DNA of 64,000 bases, from NCBI RefSeq assembly GCF_964204645.1, contig NC_134028.1, forward strand, positions 14,433,263 to 14,497,262. The letters run 5' to 3'. Positions 32,862-42,332 of the stretch are shown one piece after another (the stretch's first letter is position 1; the number at the start of each line of letters is the position of its first letter). The notes under the pieces were generated by a model. The model did no database searches, was not told the DNA's origin, and saw only the letters and a list, made by a program, of their open reading frames with translations. The stretch comes from Tubulanus polymorphus. Lineage: Eukaryota; Nemertea; Palaeonemertea; Tubulaniformes; Tubulanidae. The position numbers were made by a program, and so were the translations under genes.

Positions 32862-33130
32862 AGTAATAGGGAATATCTTGTTTCATACCAAAGGTCGAAA
32901 GGTCGAGCTCACAAAAAATGAAAAATATGAAAATAATAACAATTTCTATTTGAATTAGTAGCGAAACTCATATAAAATGAAAAATAATTCTCGCACACTC
33001 GAATTTATTTTTCATTTTATATGAGTTTCACTCCTAATTCAAATAGAAATTATTATTATTTTCATATTTTTCATTTTTTACTCACTAGCCCTTTCAACCT
33101 TTGATATGAAACAAGATATTCCCTATTACT
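32862..33130. repeat. Foldback terminus of element C (left end)
   Basis: 269-bp palindrome beginning AGTAATAGGGAATATCTTG and ending with its complement. The first 10 bases match A, B and D; the next ~20 differ (TTTCATACC in place of the CAGG block). The core TTCTCGCACACTCGAA is the A/B core in the opposite orientation. It is followed by the shared CTTAAAATATTCAT. Confidence 0.88.
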
Positions 33131-33209
33131 CTTAAAATATTCATATTTATGAATAAAATATAAATGAATAACTTCTAAAATCAATTTTAATAAAAAATTT
33201 AGTATTAAA

Positions 33210-33437
33210 ATGGAAGCAAATAAGTACTACTGTCCAACATGTAATATCAATATAGATAAATCCCAAAAAGCAAGACACAATAAAACTAAAACACATTTAG
33301 AGAATAAATTGAAACTAGAATATTTACAGTTATATTCAGAACAGTTAACAAAGGCAAAGAAATTTATTGAATTATGGAATAATGATCCAAATAATGAACA
33401 ATACGTTGAGGAATTTGATATCAAGGATATGATTTAG
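33210..33437 (+). CDS. Zinc-finger / HNH-tail chimeric ORF in the TIR
   Basis: 75 codons. The first 38 equal the PolB N-terminal finger. From EYLQLYSEQL onward the sequence equals the C-terminal tail of the HNH protein (FIELWNNDPNNEQYVEEFD). The same fusion occurs in D (54466-54717). It looks like a deletion that joined the TIR to a second HNH copy, inherited by both elements. Whether it is translated is unknown. Confidence 0.55.
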   Translation: MEANKYYCPTCNINIDKSQKARHNKTKTHLENKLKLEYLQLYSEQLTKAKKFIELWNNDPNNEQYVEEFDIKDMI

Positions 33438-33494
33438 ATATTTCATGTCGGTTGTTTCTATTTACATAATTATATATTCATTATGTAAATAAAA

Positions 33495-33560
33495 TTATGA
33501 TTAACGCATGCGCATTAAGCAAAAGCGCGCCTGAATGCGCGGTTTTACCCAGTGGTATGA
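33495..33560. repeat. GC-rich palindromic repeat, single copy
   Basis: Contains AACGCATGCGCATT and GCGCGCCTGAATGCGCGG in strongly AT-rich DNA. Element D has three tandem copies at 53447-53800. Lies between the TIR ORF and the HNH gene. It may be a regulatory or replication site; function unknown. Confidence 0.55.
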
Positions 33561-33686
33561 TTTAGATATAAAGGAATCGAAACGACTTATCAAAAGCAGC
33601 GAGGAATGAAAAAGGATGACGTTGGTCGAAGAAATGGAAGAGGATTCTAAAATATTAACCAATTTAGTAAAAAATATGCATAATAA

Positions 33687-34340
33687 ATGGAATCAGAACA
33701 ACCACAAACTATCAATATTACAAATAACACTGGTGTTATAAATATATACTACAAGAAGTGTTCTAAGTGTGAATTAGATAAATTAGCTTTAACAGAATTT
33801 AGTAAGCGTAAGATTAGCAAAGATGGTTTTCAATATTGCAGTAAAACTTGTTTTAAACTATATACCAAACAATATAGAGAAGATAATAGAGAAGCTTATA
33901 ATGATTATATGACAGAATATATGAGAGAAAGATATCAAACAGATCTTAATTTTAGATTGAAACAATGTTTAAGGACTAGATTAACACAATTATTCAACAA
34001 AGAAACGCATTCAGAAACACTATCTAATCTATTGGGTTGTTCAGATGAATTTTTCAAATCATGGATAATATATCAATTCGATGATAAAATGAATATAGAT
34101 AATTATGGTGAATACTTTCATATTGATCACGTGTTGCCGATTTCTAAATTTGACATGAGTGATGATTATAATAAGAAGCTAATATGGAGCTGGAAAAATT
34201 TAAGACCTTTAGAAAAGAAGGAAAACATAATTAAATCTAACAAACTAGATATGAAATTATATTTAGATCAACTGGATAAAGCAAAGACATTTGTTGAATT
34301 ATGGAATTCAACACATAATGAAAAATACGTTGAATATTAA
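33687..34340 (+). CDS. HNH endonuclease, intact
   Basis: 217 codons from ATG in AATAAATGG. Two CxxC-type pairs (CSKCELDK and an imperfect second pair, CSKTC) precede the HNH core FHIDHVLPISKFD...WKNLRPLEKKEN, near residues 145-180. A basic helix-rich middle (RLKQCLRTRLTQLF) may bind DNA. The conserved upstream block AATGAAAAAGGATGACGT (33604-33621) also precedes the B and D copies. Likely nicks or cuts DNA; role in the element unproven. Confidence 0.85.
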   Translation: MESEQPQTINITNNTGVINIYYKKCSKCELDKLALTEFSKRKISKDGFQYCSKTCFKLYTKQYREDNREAYNDYMTEYMRERYQTDLNFRLKQCLRTRLTQLFNKETHSETLSNLLGCSDEFFKSWIIYQFDDKMNIDNYGEYFHIDHVLPISKFDMSDDYNKKLIWSWKNLRPLEKKENIIKSNKLDMKLYLDQLDKAKTFVELWNSTHNEKYVEY

Positions 34341-35497
34341 ACGCTTAGAAAACCGGTTACTCTCGATCTATGTCAAACCGCCTGTATGTAATTATATTAG
34401 GTTGTTTACAAAAACATCTGTGCCGCATTTCATATTCAGTTGAATAGGGCGCACCTCATTTGAATATTGATCGAACGTGCTATTTCAGTTGAAAAGGATT
34501 AATCAATTATATTACAAAAGAAGGAACATCTGTTGCACCAGACGGTGTTTAGCTAGTGAATAACTGGCAGTTATAAACGCGCAGCACATAAGCATAGGAA
34601 CGTATAGGATATTCTCTCTATAAACACAATTTTAGGAGTTCACAGTTATAAATGTAAGTACTGTTTTTGTTGTTATTAAGGCGTTGGGAAACGTTAAACA
34701 TGTAAAACTTATCCTGGTAAGATGCGCCACAAATGGTCATGTTTAAGTGTTGTAATTAATATTTTACAACTACAACTTCAAGTTAGTTATATTCTACGCT
34801 AGATATTTATCTTTTAGATAACAAAATGAAGACCATTGAATCAAGAAAGTGAAGATAGATGGATGTGGAATCAGAAATTATGGATATTTCAACTCATGAG
34901 ACTGTAGCAGTTTAGCCATACTGTATAGGCTTTCAATGCATTACGTTTGTCGGAATGTCAATTGCGTCATTAAGCTGTTGTTAATGTCACACAGTGACAG
35001 ATGTTGTATTGTACTTTATTGATTCCTGCATTCCACGCATAACTTAACGCTCCTCTCAGGAGCGGCTTGGAATGTGGAAATCGATAATGATTGTAGAATA
35101 AAATATATATGTGTTTATGAAATAGTATTTCCACCAGTCGTTTCTTTGAATTTATTTTCAGTTTTAGGATTTATTATCAAGAATCCGAAATGACTTATCT
35201 GGACAGTTATAATTACTGCTCCTATAGATAAACAATAGTAGTGAGATAATCTAAATCCTAATTTAAATAAAATATAATAAAAAAACAATAACTTCATCTA
35301 GCTAGTGAATTCTATTATATTTTTAATACTTTCTTTTCAAAAAGAGAATACTTTATATTTTGAATAGATTCAAATAGAAATTCTTTAAGTTCAAATAGCT
35401 AGTATCAGTAGTCAATACTAGAATTCTTTAACTTTAACTATCTAGTATCATTTTATAATACTTATAATATTTTTCTTATTGAATTTCTCTAATATAA
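34341..35497. other. Intergenic region with conserved splice-like signals and AGCTAGT hairpins
   Basis: Part 1 (34341-35110) matches 53940-54300 of D in inverse orientation. In both, AAATGTAAGTACTG (donor-like; 34651-34664 here) is followed by ATCTTTTAG (acceptor-like, ending 34817). The sequence after it encodes a short frame in D but is stopped here. Part 2 (35110-35460) holds the AGCTAGT inverted-repeat region common to B and D, then CTCTAATATAAATG. No intact gene. Confidence 0.45.
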
Positions 35498-36105
35498 ATG
35501 TCAAAGAAATCTAATAAGAATAGTATTGATATTGAAAAAACATTAGATGATTTGGGTATAAATGATAATAAAGATACAGTTGTTTCTAATTCTTTTCAAG
35601 TTAATAACAATATAGATTATGAATACTATTTATATTGTAAGCATCATATAGAACTATTGATTGCCGGTGGAAAAACTAAGGAGTTTTAAAATAGAATCAT
35701 TACTTTTCAAGAACTAGACTCTATGAAACCAGATAAAGTAATAAAATATTTTAAGATTTATGAAGAAGCTAGATTAGCTAGAATAAATGATTCTATTTCA
35801 GATGGTATTGTCAAATGTTATTCTAAGTTATGTCCCAGTTAATACCAATTGATGACGAAAATAAATTATATAGTGATTTGAAAAATGACTATTTAGTTAT
35901 GACTGAATTACAAAAATGGGTTGGATATGCTTCATTTCAATTAGGATCGGTTATGACATTAATTTCTACTGGTGTCATAACATTTTCGAATATCAAACCT
36001 ATGGAATATAAATCAGGTAAGAACGAAACAGATGACGCTGTACTACAACCAAACGTCGAAACAGAAAATGAATCAGAACAAAAATTAACTAAGATAAATG
36101 AGTGA
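35498..36105 (+). pseudogene. ~200-aa unknown protein, C copy, two frameshifts
   Basis: Homologue of 10582-11189 and 51758-52360. The frame ends at GAGTTTTAA (35688), as in B but through a different base change, and a further deletion lies at 35832 (TGTCCCAG for TGTAACCAG). The C-terminal 91 codons (35830-36105) remain open. Confidence 0.65.
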
Positions 36106-36467
36106 TGGAGTTAAGAAAAAAGGCTAGATCTGAAAAACAAATTAAATGGGCAAGAGAATTAGGTAAAAGATCTTCAGAATTATAACAAGCTAAGAAAAAG
36201 AAATTAACTGTTATAAATGAATCACAGACTTTATCTGATATTGATTCAAATAACAATCCATCTAATTCTTCAAATGCTGGAAGTAATTATAAATTATATA
36301 TTACAATTGGATTAGTAACAGTTATTATATTATCTGGTGTAATATATAAATCAAAATTCAAATCTGATTATAACAATAATGATTCCAATGACAATAAACC
36401 TATCATACCAAATAAGTCAAATCATAAAGTCATTGAAACTAAATCTAAATTATTATTAATGGATTAA
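36098..36467 (+). pseudogene. Basic single-pass membrane protein, C copy
   Basis: An extra A in the run after ATG (36113-36119) shifts the frame by codon 9, and TAA at 36182-36184 replaces an Lys codon. Otherwise collinear with 11182-11541 and 51394-51765, including the hydrophobic segment. Confidence 0.65.
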
Positions 36468-36473
36468 AATAAG

Positions 36474-37565
36474 ATGAAAAAAGAACAATATTTAAGAGAT
36501 TTATATTATAACCCAGAAAGTGAAGTATCATATTCTAACGTTTCAGAATTATGGAATAAAATTAAATCTGATAATGAAAATGGTGATATAAAATATAGTG
36601 AATTAAAATCATGGTTACAAAATCAACCAACATATCAAATCCACAAGAAAATGGATAAAACTTATTTAACAAGAAAAGTTATGGTTTCATATATCGATCA
36701 ACAATGGCAAGCAGATTTAATTGACATGAAGAACTTAGAAGAACACAACAAAGGATATTTCTGGATGCTGAATGTTATAGACATATTCAGTAGATACGCA
36801 TGGTCAATTCCAATCAAAAATTAAACTGGTAAAGAAGTAACAAATGCTTTTAAATCAATATTTAAAGAAGCTATTCCAGATAAGATACAATTTGATGAAG
36901 GTAAGGAATTCTATAACAAACATTTTAAAAAACTATTATCTGATAACGATGTAGAATATTTTTCAACACACTCAGATAAAAAAGCATCTATTATAGAAAG
37001 ATTTAATAAAACATTGAAATCTAGAATGTGGAAATATTTTACTGCTAATGAAACATACAAATATATCGATGTGTTAGATGATTTAGTGAAAGGTTATAAT
37101 AATTCTAAACATAGTTCTATAAATATGAAACCAATACAAGCTAGAAAAGAAGATAATTCAGAAATAGTATGGAATAATTTATATGGAGCGTTTGTTACAC
37201 ATGATTTTGGAGAACCTAAATTTAAAATAGGACAACACGTAAGAATATCTAAATATAGAAAAACATTTTATAAAGGTTATACCCCTAATTTTACAGAAGA
37301 AATATTTAAAATTAAAAAGATAATATTAACTTAACCTTTTCTTTATAAACTAGAAGATCTAAAAGATGAAGAAATATTAGATTATTTCTATGAACAAGAA
37401 TTATCACTTGTGCCAAATCCAGAAGAAATAGAATATAAAATAGAAAAAGTATTGAAAACAAAAACTCTTAAAGGAAAAAAGTATTCTTTGGTGAAATATA
37501 AAGGATATGATGATAAATTTAATGAATGGATTTTATCTAGTAAAATTAAAAGAATAAATGAATAA
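36474..37565 (+). pseudogene. DDE integrase with chromodomain, C copy
   Basis: ATG at 36474 is intact. 364 codons with all three catalytic acidic positions and the C-terminal chromodomain. Stops at 36822-36824 (after IPIKN) and 37332-37334 (after KIILT). The second stop is the one in B, because from 37021 onward the sequence equals B base for base. It lacks the 27-bp insert found in the B copy, so it shows the uninserted state. Confidence 0.9.
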
Positions 37566-38164
37566 ATGAATAAAGATTTATTTATATTTGAACCGCATAA
37601 TATGTTAGTTACTGGAGTAACCAATTGTGGTAAAACACATTTCATATTAGATTTGTTAGAAACTATTTATAAGAATCATATTGATAATATAATATTATTC
37701 TGCCCTACTTATGAAATGAATAAAACATATGATAGGGATATAGTTAAGATGAAAAAGTTTATTATATTAAATCCTAAAACAATAAAAGAAAATTTAGATA
37801 ATTGTATAAAAATAGCATTTACATGAATACATTATTCATTGTAGATGATTGCGCAAATTTACATGATTCAAAAGTGAGAGAAAGTGAGTTATGTTATCTA
37901 GCTTTCTCTGGAAGACATTTCGGGATAACAACATGGGTTTTAAATCAAAAATATAATTCAATTGTTAAAGACTTTAGGGAGAATATAAGATTTCTAGTTT
38001 TATTTTATAACAAAGATAAAAAATCTATGCAACAATCATTGGAAGAAAATCAAATTATACCTACTGAATTACATGATGAATATATGAATAAATTAAAGAA
38101 TAATAAAGGTTCAAAATGATTACTGAGACTACAATTTCCCTATGAATATAAGTTTATAAAATAA
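37566..38164 (+). pseudogene. Packaging ATPase, first copy in C (B-derived, broken)
   Basis: Same deletion and stop as 12667-13265. Walker A is present; the frame is lost before Walker B. A second, intact copy lies at 40150-40761. Confidence 0.88.
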
Positions 38165-38748
38165 CTATTTATATATCTATCTATATAATACGTATTAAAT
38201 ACGTATTAGATACGTATTAAATACATTAATACTTAAAACCCCATTTTTAAAATAATATATTATTCATATAATTTTCAACCAATTTATTTTTATTTTTTTC
38301 AACTAATATATGAATAAGTTTAAAGAATAATAAAGGTTCAAAATTATTACTGAGACTACAATTTCCCTATGAATATAAGTTTATAAAATAACTATTTATA
38401 TATCTATCTATCTAATACGTATTAAATACGTATTAAATACATTAATACTTAAAACCCCATTTTTAAAATAATATATTATTCATATAATTTTCAACCAATT
38501 TATTTTTATTTTTTTCAACTAATATATGAATAAGTTTGAAAATAATAAAGGTTATTTATTATTACTGAGGTTTCAATATAAATTTAAAAAAGAAATATAA
38601 TTTAATGTATTTTCAAATAATATGTATTAAATACATATTAGATACGTATTAGATATGTATTAGATATGTATTAAATACGTATTAGATACCTTAATACTTA
38701 AAACCCCCTTTTTTATTTACTATTATTTTTTACAATTTTCAACCTTTA
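38165..38748. terminator. Convergent intergenic TACGTATTA repeats, copy of B
   Basis: Equal to 13266-13849. Includes the tandem unit carrying the ATPase 3' end and three TTAATACTTAAAACCCC-type motifs. Confidence 0.55.
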
Positions 38749-39618
38749 TTACTTTTTGAGTGTTAGATAATCACTTTCTGAATCACTTTCACTATCAGAC
38801 CCTAACAATTTATTCAAATGCTCTACCGTATCTTCATAAATAATTGGTTTATTGATATACTTATTAGTCGTCTCAACTATATCTTTATTTTCTGATTTAA
38901 GTTTCATAGAATCTTTATTATCAATGCGCTTTCCTGTATTTTCATTATTATCTTTATTAGTGTTTGCTCCTAATATTTCATTTACAATGTTTGATTCTAA
39001 TTTAATAGCATCGGTTAAATCTAATTCATCTTTATTAGGCGTTGCTAATAATAAATCTTTATATAATTCTTTACCATTTACTTTTTGATTTGAAACAAAC
39101 TTTGTAACATATCTAAATGGGTGTTCTATAAATTCTCTTAAACCAACACGTTTTAAAACATTAGTAATATGTGAATTTGTATTCATATGATTATTCCAAT
39201 TTGATGGAGCGTTTGAAAATTCACCTTTACAATAATCACAATAATTTCTATTTTCACTAACATTTAATATTATTGCATTATTAGATGTAGAAGGTATTAC
39301 ATTATTAGATGTAGAAGGTATTGCATTATTAGATGTAGAAGGTATTACATTATTAGATCTAGAAGGTATTACATTATTAGATGTAGAAGGTATTACATTA
39401 TTAGATATAGAAGGTATTACATTATTATCAATTACATTACTTAAATTATCAACAACTTCACTTTTATTATTATCGATTTCTATTAGTTTAGTTTTATAAA
39501 TTTTGAAAAAAGGATCAAATATCAAAGCTATATTACAAGGTATTACATAATATAAACCATCATTATTTCCATGTGTATCGATGTATGGAATATGTTTATA
39601 TACTTTACCTCCTTCCAT
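38749..39618 (-). CDS. Repeat zinc-finger protein, B-derived copy in C
   Basis: 289 codons, equal to 13850-14719. C also holds its own diverged copy, split by element D (41134-41848 and 55203-55396). Confidence 0.65.
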   Translation of the reverse strand: MEGGKVYKHIPYIDTHGNNDGLYYVIPCNIALIFDPFFKIYKTKLIEIDNNKSEVVDNLSNVIDNNVIPSISNNVIPSTSNNVIPSRSNNVIPSTSNNAIPSTSNNVIPSTSNNAIILNVSENRNYCDYCKGEFSNAPSNWNNHMNTNSHITNVLKRVGLREFIEHPFRYVTKFVSNQKVNGKELYKDLLLATPNKDELDLTDAIKLESNIVNEILGANTNKDNNENTGKRIDNKDSMKLKSENKDIVETTNKYINKPIIYEDTVEHLNKLLGSDSESDSESDYLTLKK

Positions 39619-39650
39619 TTATTATATAAATTTTTATTAAAGTTAAAATT

Positions 39651-39926
39651 TTAATACATAACACTATTCAATTGAGAATTTACAATATTTAATTGCGCGT
39701 CAGATATAATATAAATGTGCATTTTGAAATTTTTGATTCCTTTATTCTTTGTCATGAATAATTGTATTCCATCTTTAGTGTTTTGTAATTTTTCTTCCAG
39801 AGCCATGTAATGAATTATCCTCTGTTGTTCTAAAATCTAACCATAATGCATATTTATTACCGGTATAATAATCAATTTGATCAATATTACAATTTTCAGA
39901 TGATTTTACTTTTTCATTCATAAAAA
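39651..39926 (-). pseudogene. Capsid C-terminal fragment, B-derived
   Basis: The last ~90 codons of the double-jelly-roll capsid gene with B's one-base insertion. It ends abruptly at the patchwork junction. The full capsid gene of C is at 55429-56674. Confidence 0.8.
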
Positions 39927-40019
39927 TAATATTTATGACTTTACATGTTTATAGCACAAAATATAAGTCTATGGTTAGATTTTAGAACAACAGAGGATAA
40001 TTCATTACATGGCTCTGGA
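39926..40019 (+). other. Patchwork junction of PolB and capsid scraps
   Basis: 39926-39966 equals a ~41-base piece of the PolB gene in the plus direction (the FMTLHVYSTKY region; B 24925-24965 reversed). About 39970-40019 equals a capsid piece (LWLDFRTTEDNSLHGSG) in the plus direction. At 40020 the sequence becomes the integrase chromodomain. Such templated filler is typical of template switching or end joining. Confidence 0.8.
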
Positions 40020-40157
40020 ATAGAATACAAAATAGAAAAAGTATTGAAAACAAAAACTCTTAAAGGAAAAAAGTATTCTTTGGTGAAATATAAAGGATAT
40101 GATGATAAATTTAATGAATGGATTTTATCTAGTAAAATTAAAAGAATAAATGAATAA
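39945..40157 (+). pseudogene. Chimeric ORF: capsid scrap fused to integrase chromodomain
   Basis: 70-codon frame. Residues up to about 25 come from the patchwork, and the rest is the full chromodomain (YSLVKYKGYDDKFNEWI) of C's own integrase. The rest of that integrase copy is missing. A product would be a free chromodomain, but there is no evidence of expression. Confidence 0.6.
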
Positions 40158-40761
40158 AGATTTATTTATATTTGAACCGCATAATATGTTAATAACTGGA
40201 GTAACCAATTGTGGTAAAACACATTTCATATTAGATTTGTTAGAAACTATTTATAAGAATCATTTTGATAATATAATATTATTCTGTCCTACTTATGAAA
40301 TGAATAAAACATATAATAGAGATATGGTTAAGATGAAAAAGTTTATTATATTAAATCCTAAAACAGTAAAAGAAAATTTAGATAATTGTATAAAAATAGC
40401 AATTGATACTTATAAAGGATCAAATACATTATGCATTGTAGATGATTGCGCAAATTTACATGATTCAAAAGTTAGAGAAAGTGAGTTATGTTATCTAGCT
40501 TTCTCTGGGAGACATTTTGGGATAACAACATGGGTTTTAAATCAAAAATATAATTCAATTGTTAAAGACTTTAGGGAGAATATAAGATTTCTAGTTTTAT
40601 TTTATAATAAAGATAGAAAATCTATGCAACAATCATTGGAAGAAAATCAAATTATACCTACTGAATTACATGATGAATATATGAATAAATTAAAGAATAA
40701 TAAAGGTTCAAAATTATTACTGAGATTACAATTTCCATATGAATATAAATTTATAAAATAA
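40150..40761 (+). CDS. A32/FtsK-like genome-packaging ATPase, intact
   Basis: 203 codons. Walker A GVTNCGKTHF (17-26), Walker B LCIVDDCANL (about 96-105), then SGRHFGITTWVLNQ, resembling the sensor-like segment of A32-type ATPases, and a conserved C-terminus. The start codon lies within the end of the chromodomain ORF (ATGAATAA overlap). One of two intact copies in the window, the other at 49673-50284. Would translocate DNA into the capsid. Confidence 0.9.
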   Translation: MNKDLFIFEPHNMLITGVTNCGKTHFILDLLETIYKNHFDNIILFCPTYEMNKTYNRDMVKMKKFIILNPKTVKENLDNCIKIAIDTYKGSNTLCIVDDCANLHDSKVRESELCYLAFSGRHFGITTWVLNQKYNSIVKDFRENIRFLVLFYNKDRKSMQQSLEENQIIPTELHDEYMNKLKNNKGSKLLLRLQFPYEYKFIK

Positions 40762-41133
40762 CTATTTGTATACCTATGTATTAGATATCCTATTAGATAC
40801 CCTAATACCTAATACCCCACTAGATACCCTAATACCTGATACCCTAATACCTGATACCCTATTAGATACCTTAAATACTTAAAACCCCCTTTTTTAAAAT
40901 AAATATTATTTATACAATTTTCAACCAATTTATTTTCATTTTTTCAACTAATATATGAATAAGTTTGAAAATAATAAAGGTTATTTATTATTACTGAGGT
41001 TTCAATATAAATTTAAAAAGAAATATAATTTAAGGTATTTTCAAATAATATGTATTAGATATGTATTAGATACCTTAAATACTTAAAACCCCCTTTTTTA
41101 TTTACTATTATTTTATACAATTTTCAACCTGTA
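40762..41133. terminator. Convergent intergenic region, C's own version
   Basis: Arrays of ATTAGATACCCTAATACC-type repeats (40775-40880) replace the TACGTATTA arrays of B, followed by ACTTAAAACCCCC and T runs. A second ACTTAAAACCCCC follows at 41079. It lies between the ATPase (plus) and the repeat zinc-finger gene (minus). Confidence 0.55.
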
Positions 41134-41848
41134 TTACTTCTTGAGTGTTAGATAATTACTTTCTGAATCACTTTCATCATCACTCTCCAATTCACTATCA
41201 TACCCCATCAATTTTTTCAAATTCTCTACCGAATTTTCTTCTTTAAATTCTTTATTATTTTTGTACTTATTCTTCACCCTTTTTACTGTATCTTCATAAA
41301 TAATTGGTTTATTGATATACTTATTAGTCATCTCAACTATATCTTTATTTTCTGATTTAAGTTTCATAGAATCTTTATTATCAATGCGCTTTCCTGTATT
41401 TTCATTATTATCTTTATTAGTGTTTGCTCCTAATATTTCATTTACAGTGTTTGATCCTAATATTTCATTAGCATCAGTTAAATCTAATTCATCTTTATTG
41501 GGTGTTGCTAATAAAAAATCTTCATATAATTCTTTACCATTTACTTTTTTATTTGAAACAAATTTGGTAACATATCTAAATGGGTGTTCTATAAATTCTC
41601 TTAAACCAACACGTTCTATTACATTAGTAATATGTGAATTTGTATTCATATGTTTATTCCAATTTGATGGAGCGTTTGAAAATTCACCTTTACAATAATC
41701 ACAATAATTTCTATTTTCACTTACATTTAATATTATTGCATTATTATATGTAGAAGGTATTACATTATTTGATGTAGAGGGTATTACATTATTAGATGTA
41801 GTAGGTATTACATTATTAGATGTAGTAGGTATTACATTATTAGATGTA
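41134..41848 (-). pseudogene. Repeat zinc-finger gene of C, 3' part, cut by element D
   Basis: C-terminal portion with the C2H2 finger (CDYC...H), a basic middle and a Ser/Asp-rich acidic end. It differs from the B-derived copy by in-frame indels (extra KRVKNKYKNN-type segment). Its 24-bp repeat array runs into the left end of D at 41848; the 5' part lies at 55203-55396. Confidence 0.75.
41843..41848. repeat. Target-site duplication, left copy (GATGTA)
   Basis: GATGTA directly before AGTAATAGGG and again after the other end of D (55203-55208). Six bases is the usual Polinton duplication length. The target is part of the 24-bp coding repeat. Confidence 0.85.
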
Positions 41849-42252
41849 AGTAATAGGGGTAATGGGCTTTCAGGCCAAAGGTCGAACGGTCGAGCTCATT
41901 AAAAAACAAAACATTAAAAGTAATTAAAAACTATAATATATTTTCAAAACCGTGTGCATTTTATATTAAAACTAATTATTTATTCTAAGATATCAATAAT
42001 CTAAAAAGCATATTGTATTAAATCAATTGGTCGCTCCACTTCGCTACCGCTCCGCTCCGCGACCAATTGATTTATTTACAATACACAAATTCATATAATC
42101 AAATATATTTTAATAATAATAATTATTCTATTATTCAACTGAAATACACACGGTTATGAAAATATATTATAGTTTTAAATTACTTTTAATATTTGTTATT
42201 AATGAACTCGACCATTCAACCTTTAACTTGAAAGCCCATTACCCCTATTACT
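41849..42252. repeat. Foldback terminus of element D (left end)
   Basis: 404-bp palindrome. Outer arms start AGTAATAGGGGTAATGGGC; the inner AT-rich arms hold TATAATATATTTTC. The GC-rich centre (42025-42075) is flanked by AAATCAATTGGTCGC and GCGACCAATTGATTT. The core differs from that of A, B and C although the outer arms agree. Confidence 0.9.
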
Positions 42253-42332
42253 CTTAAAATATTCATATAAATGAATAACATTTAAATCATTGAACTTCTA
42301 AAATCAATTTTAATAAAAAATTTAGTATTAAA

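Larger units (their letters stand above)
37021..39926. repeat. 2,906-bp block identical to 12122-15027 of element B
   Basis: The constant offset of 24,899 bases holds throughout, including the TACGTATTA arrays, with no difference noticed where compared. It carries B's lesions: the integrase stop, the ATPase deletion and the capsid frameshift. The left edge lies within homologous integrase sequence (last difference at 37020). The right edge is the patchwork at 39926-40019. Confidence 0.85.
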
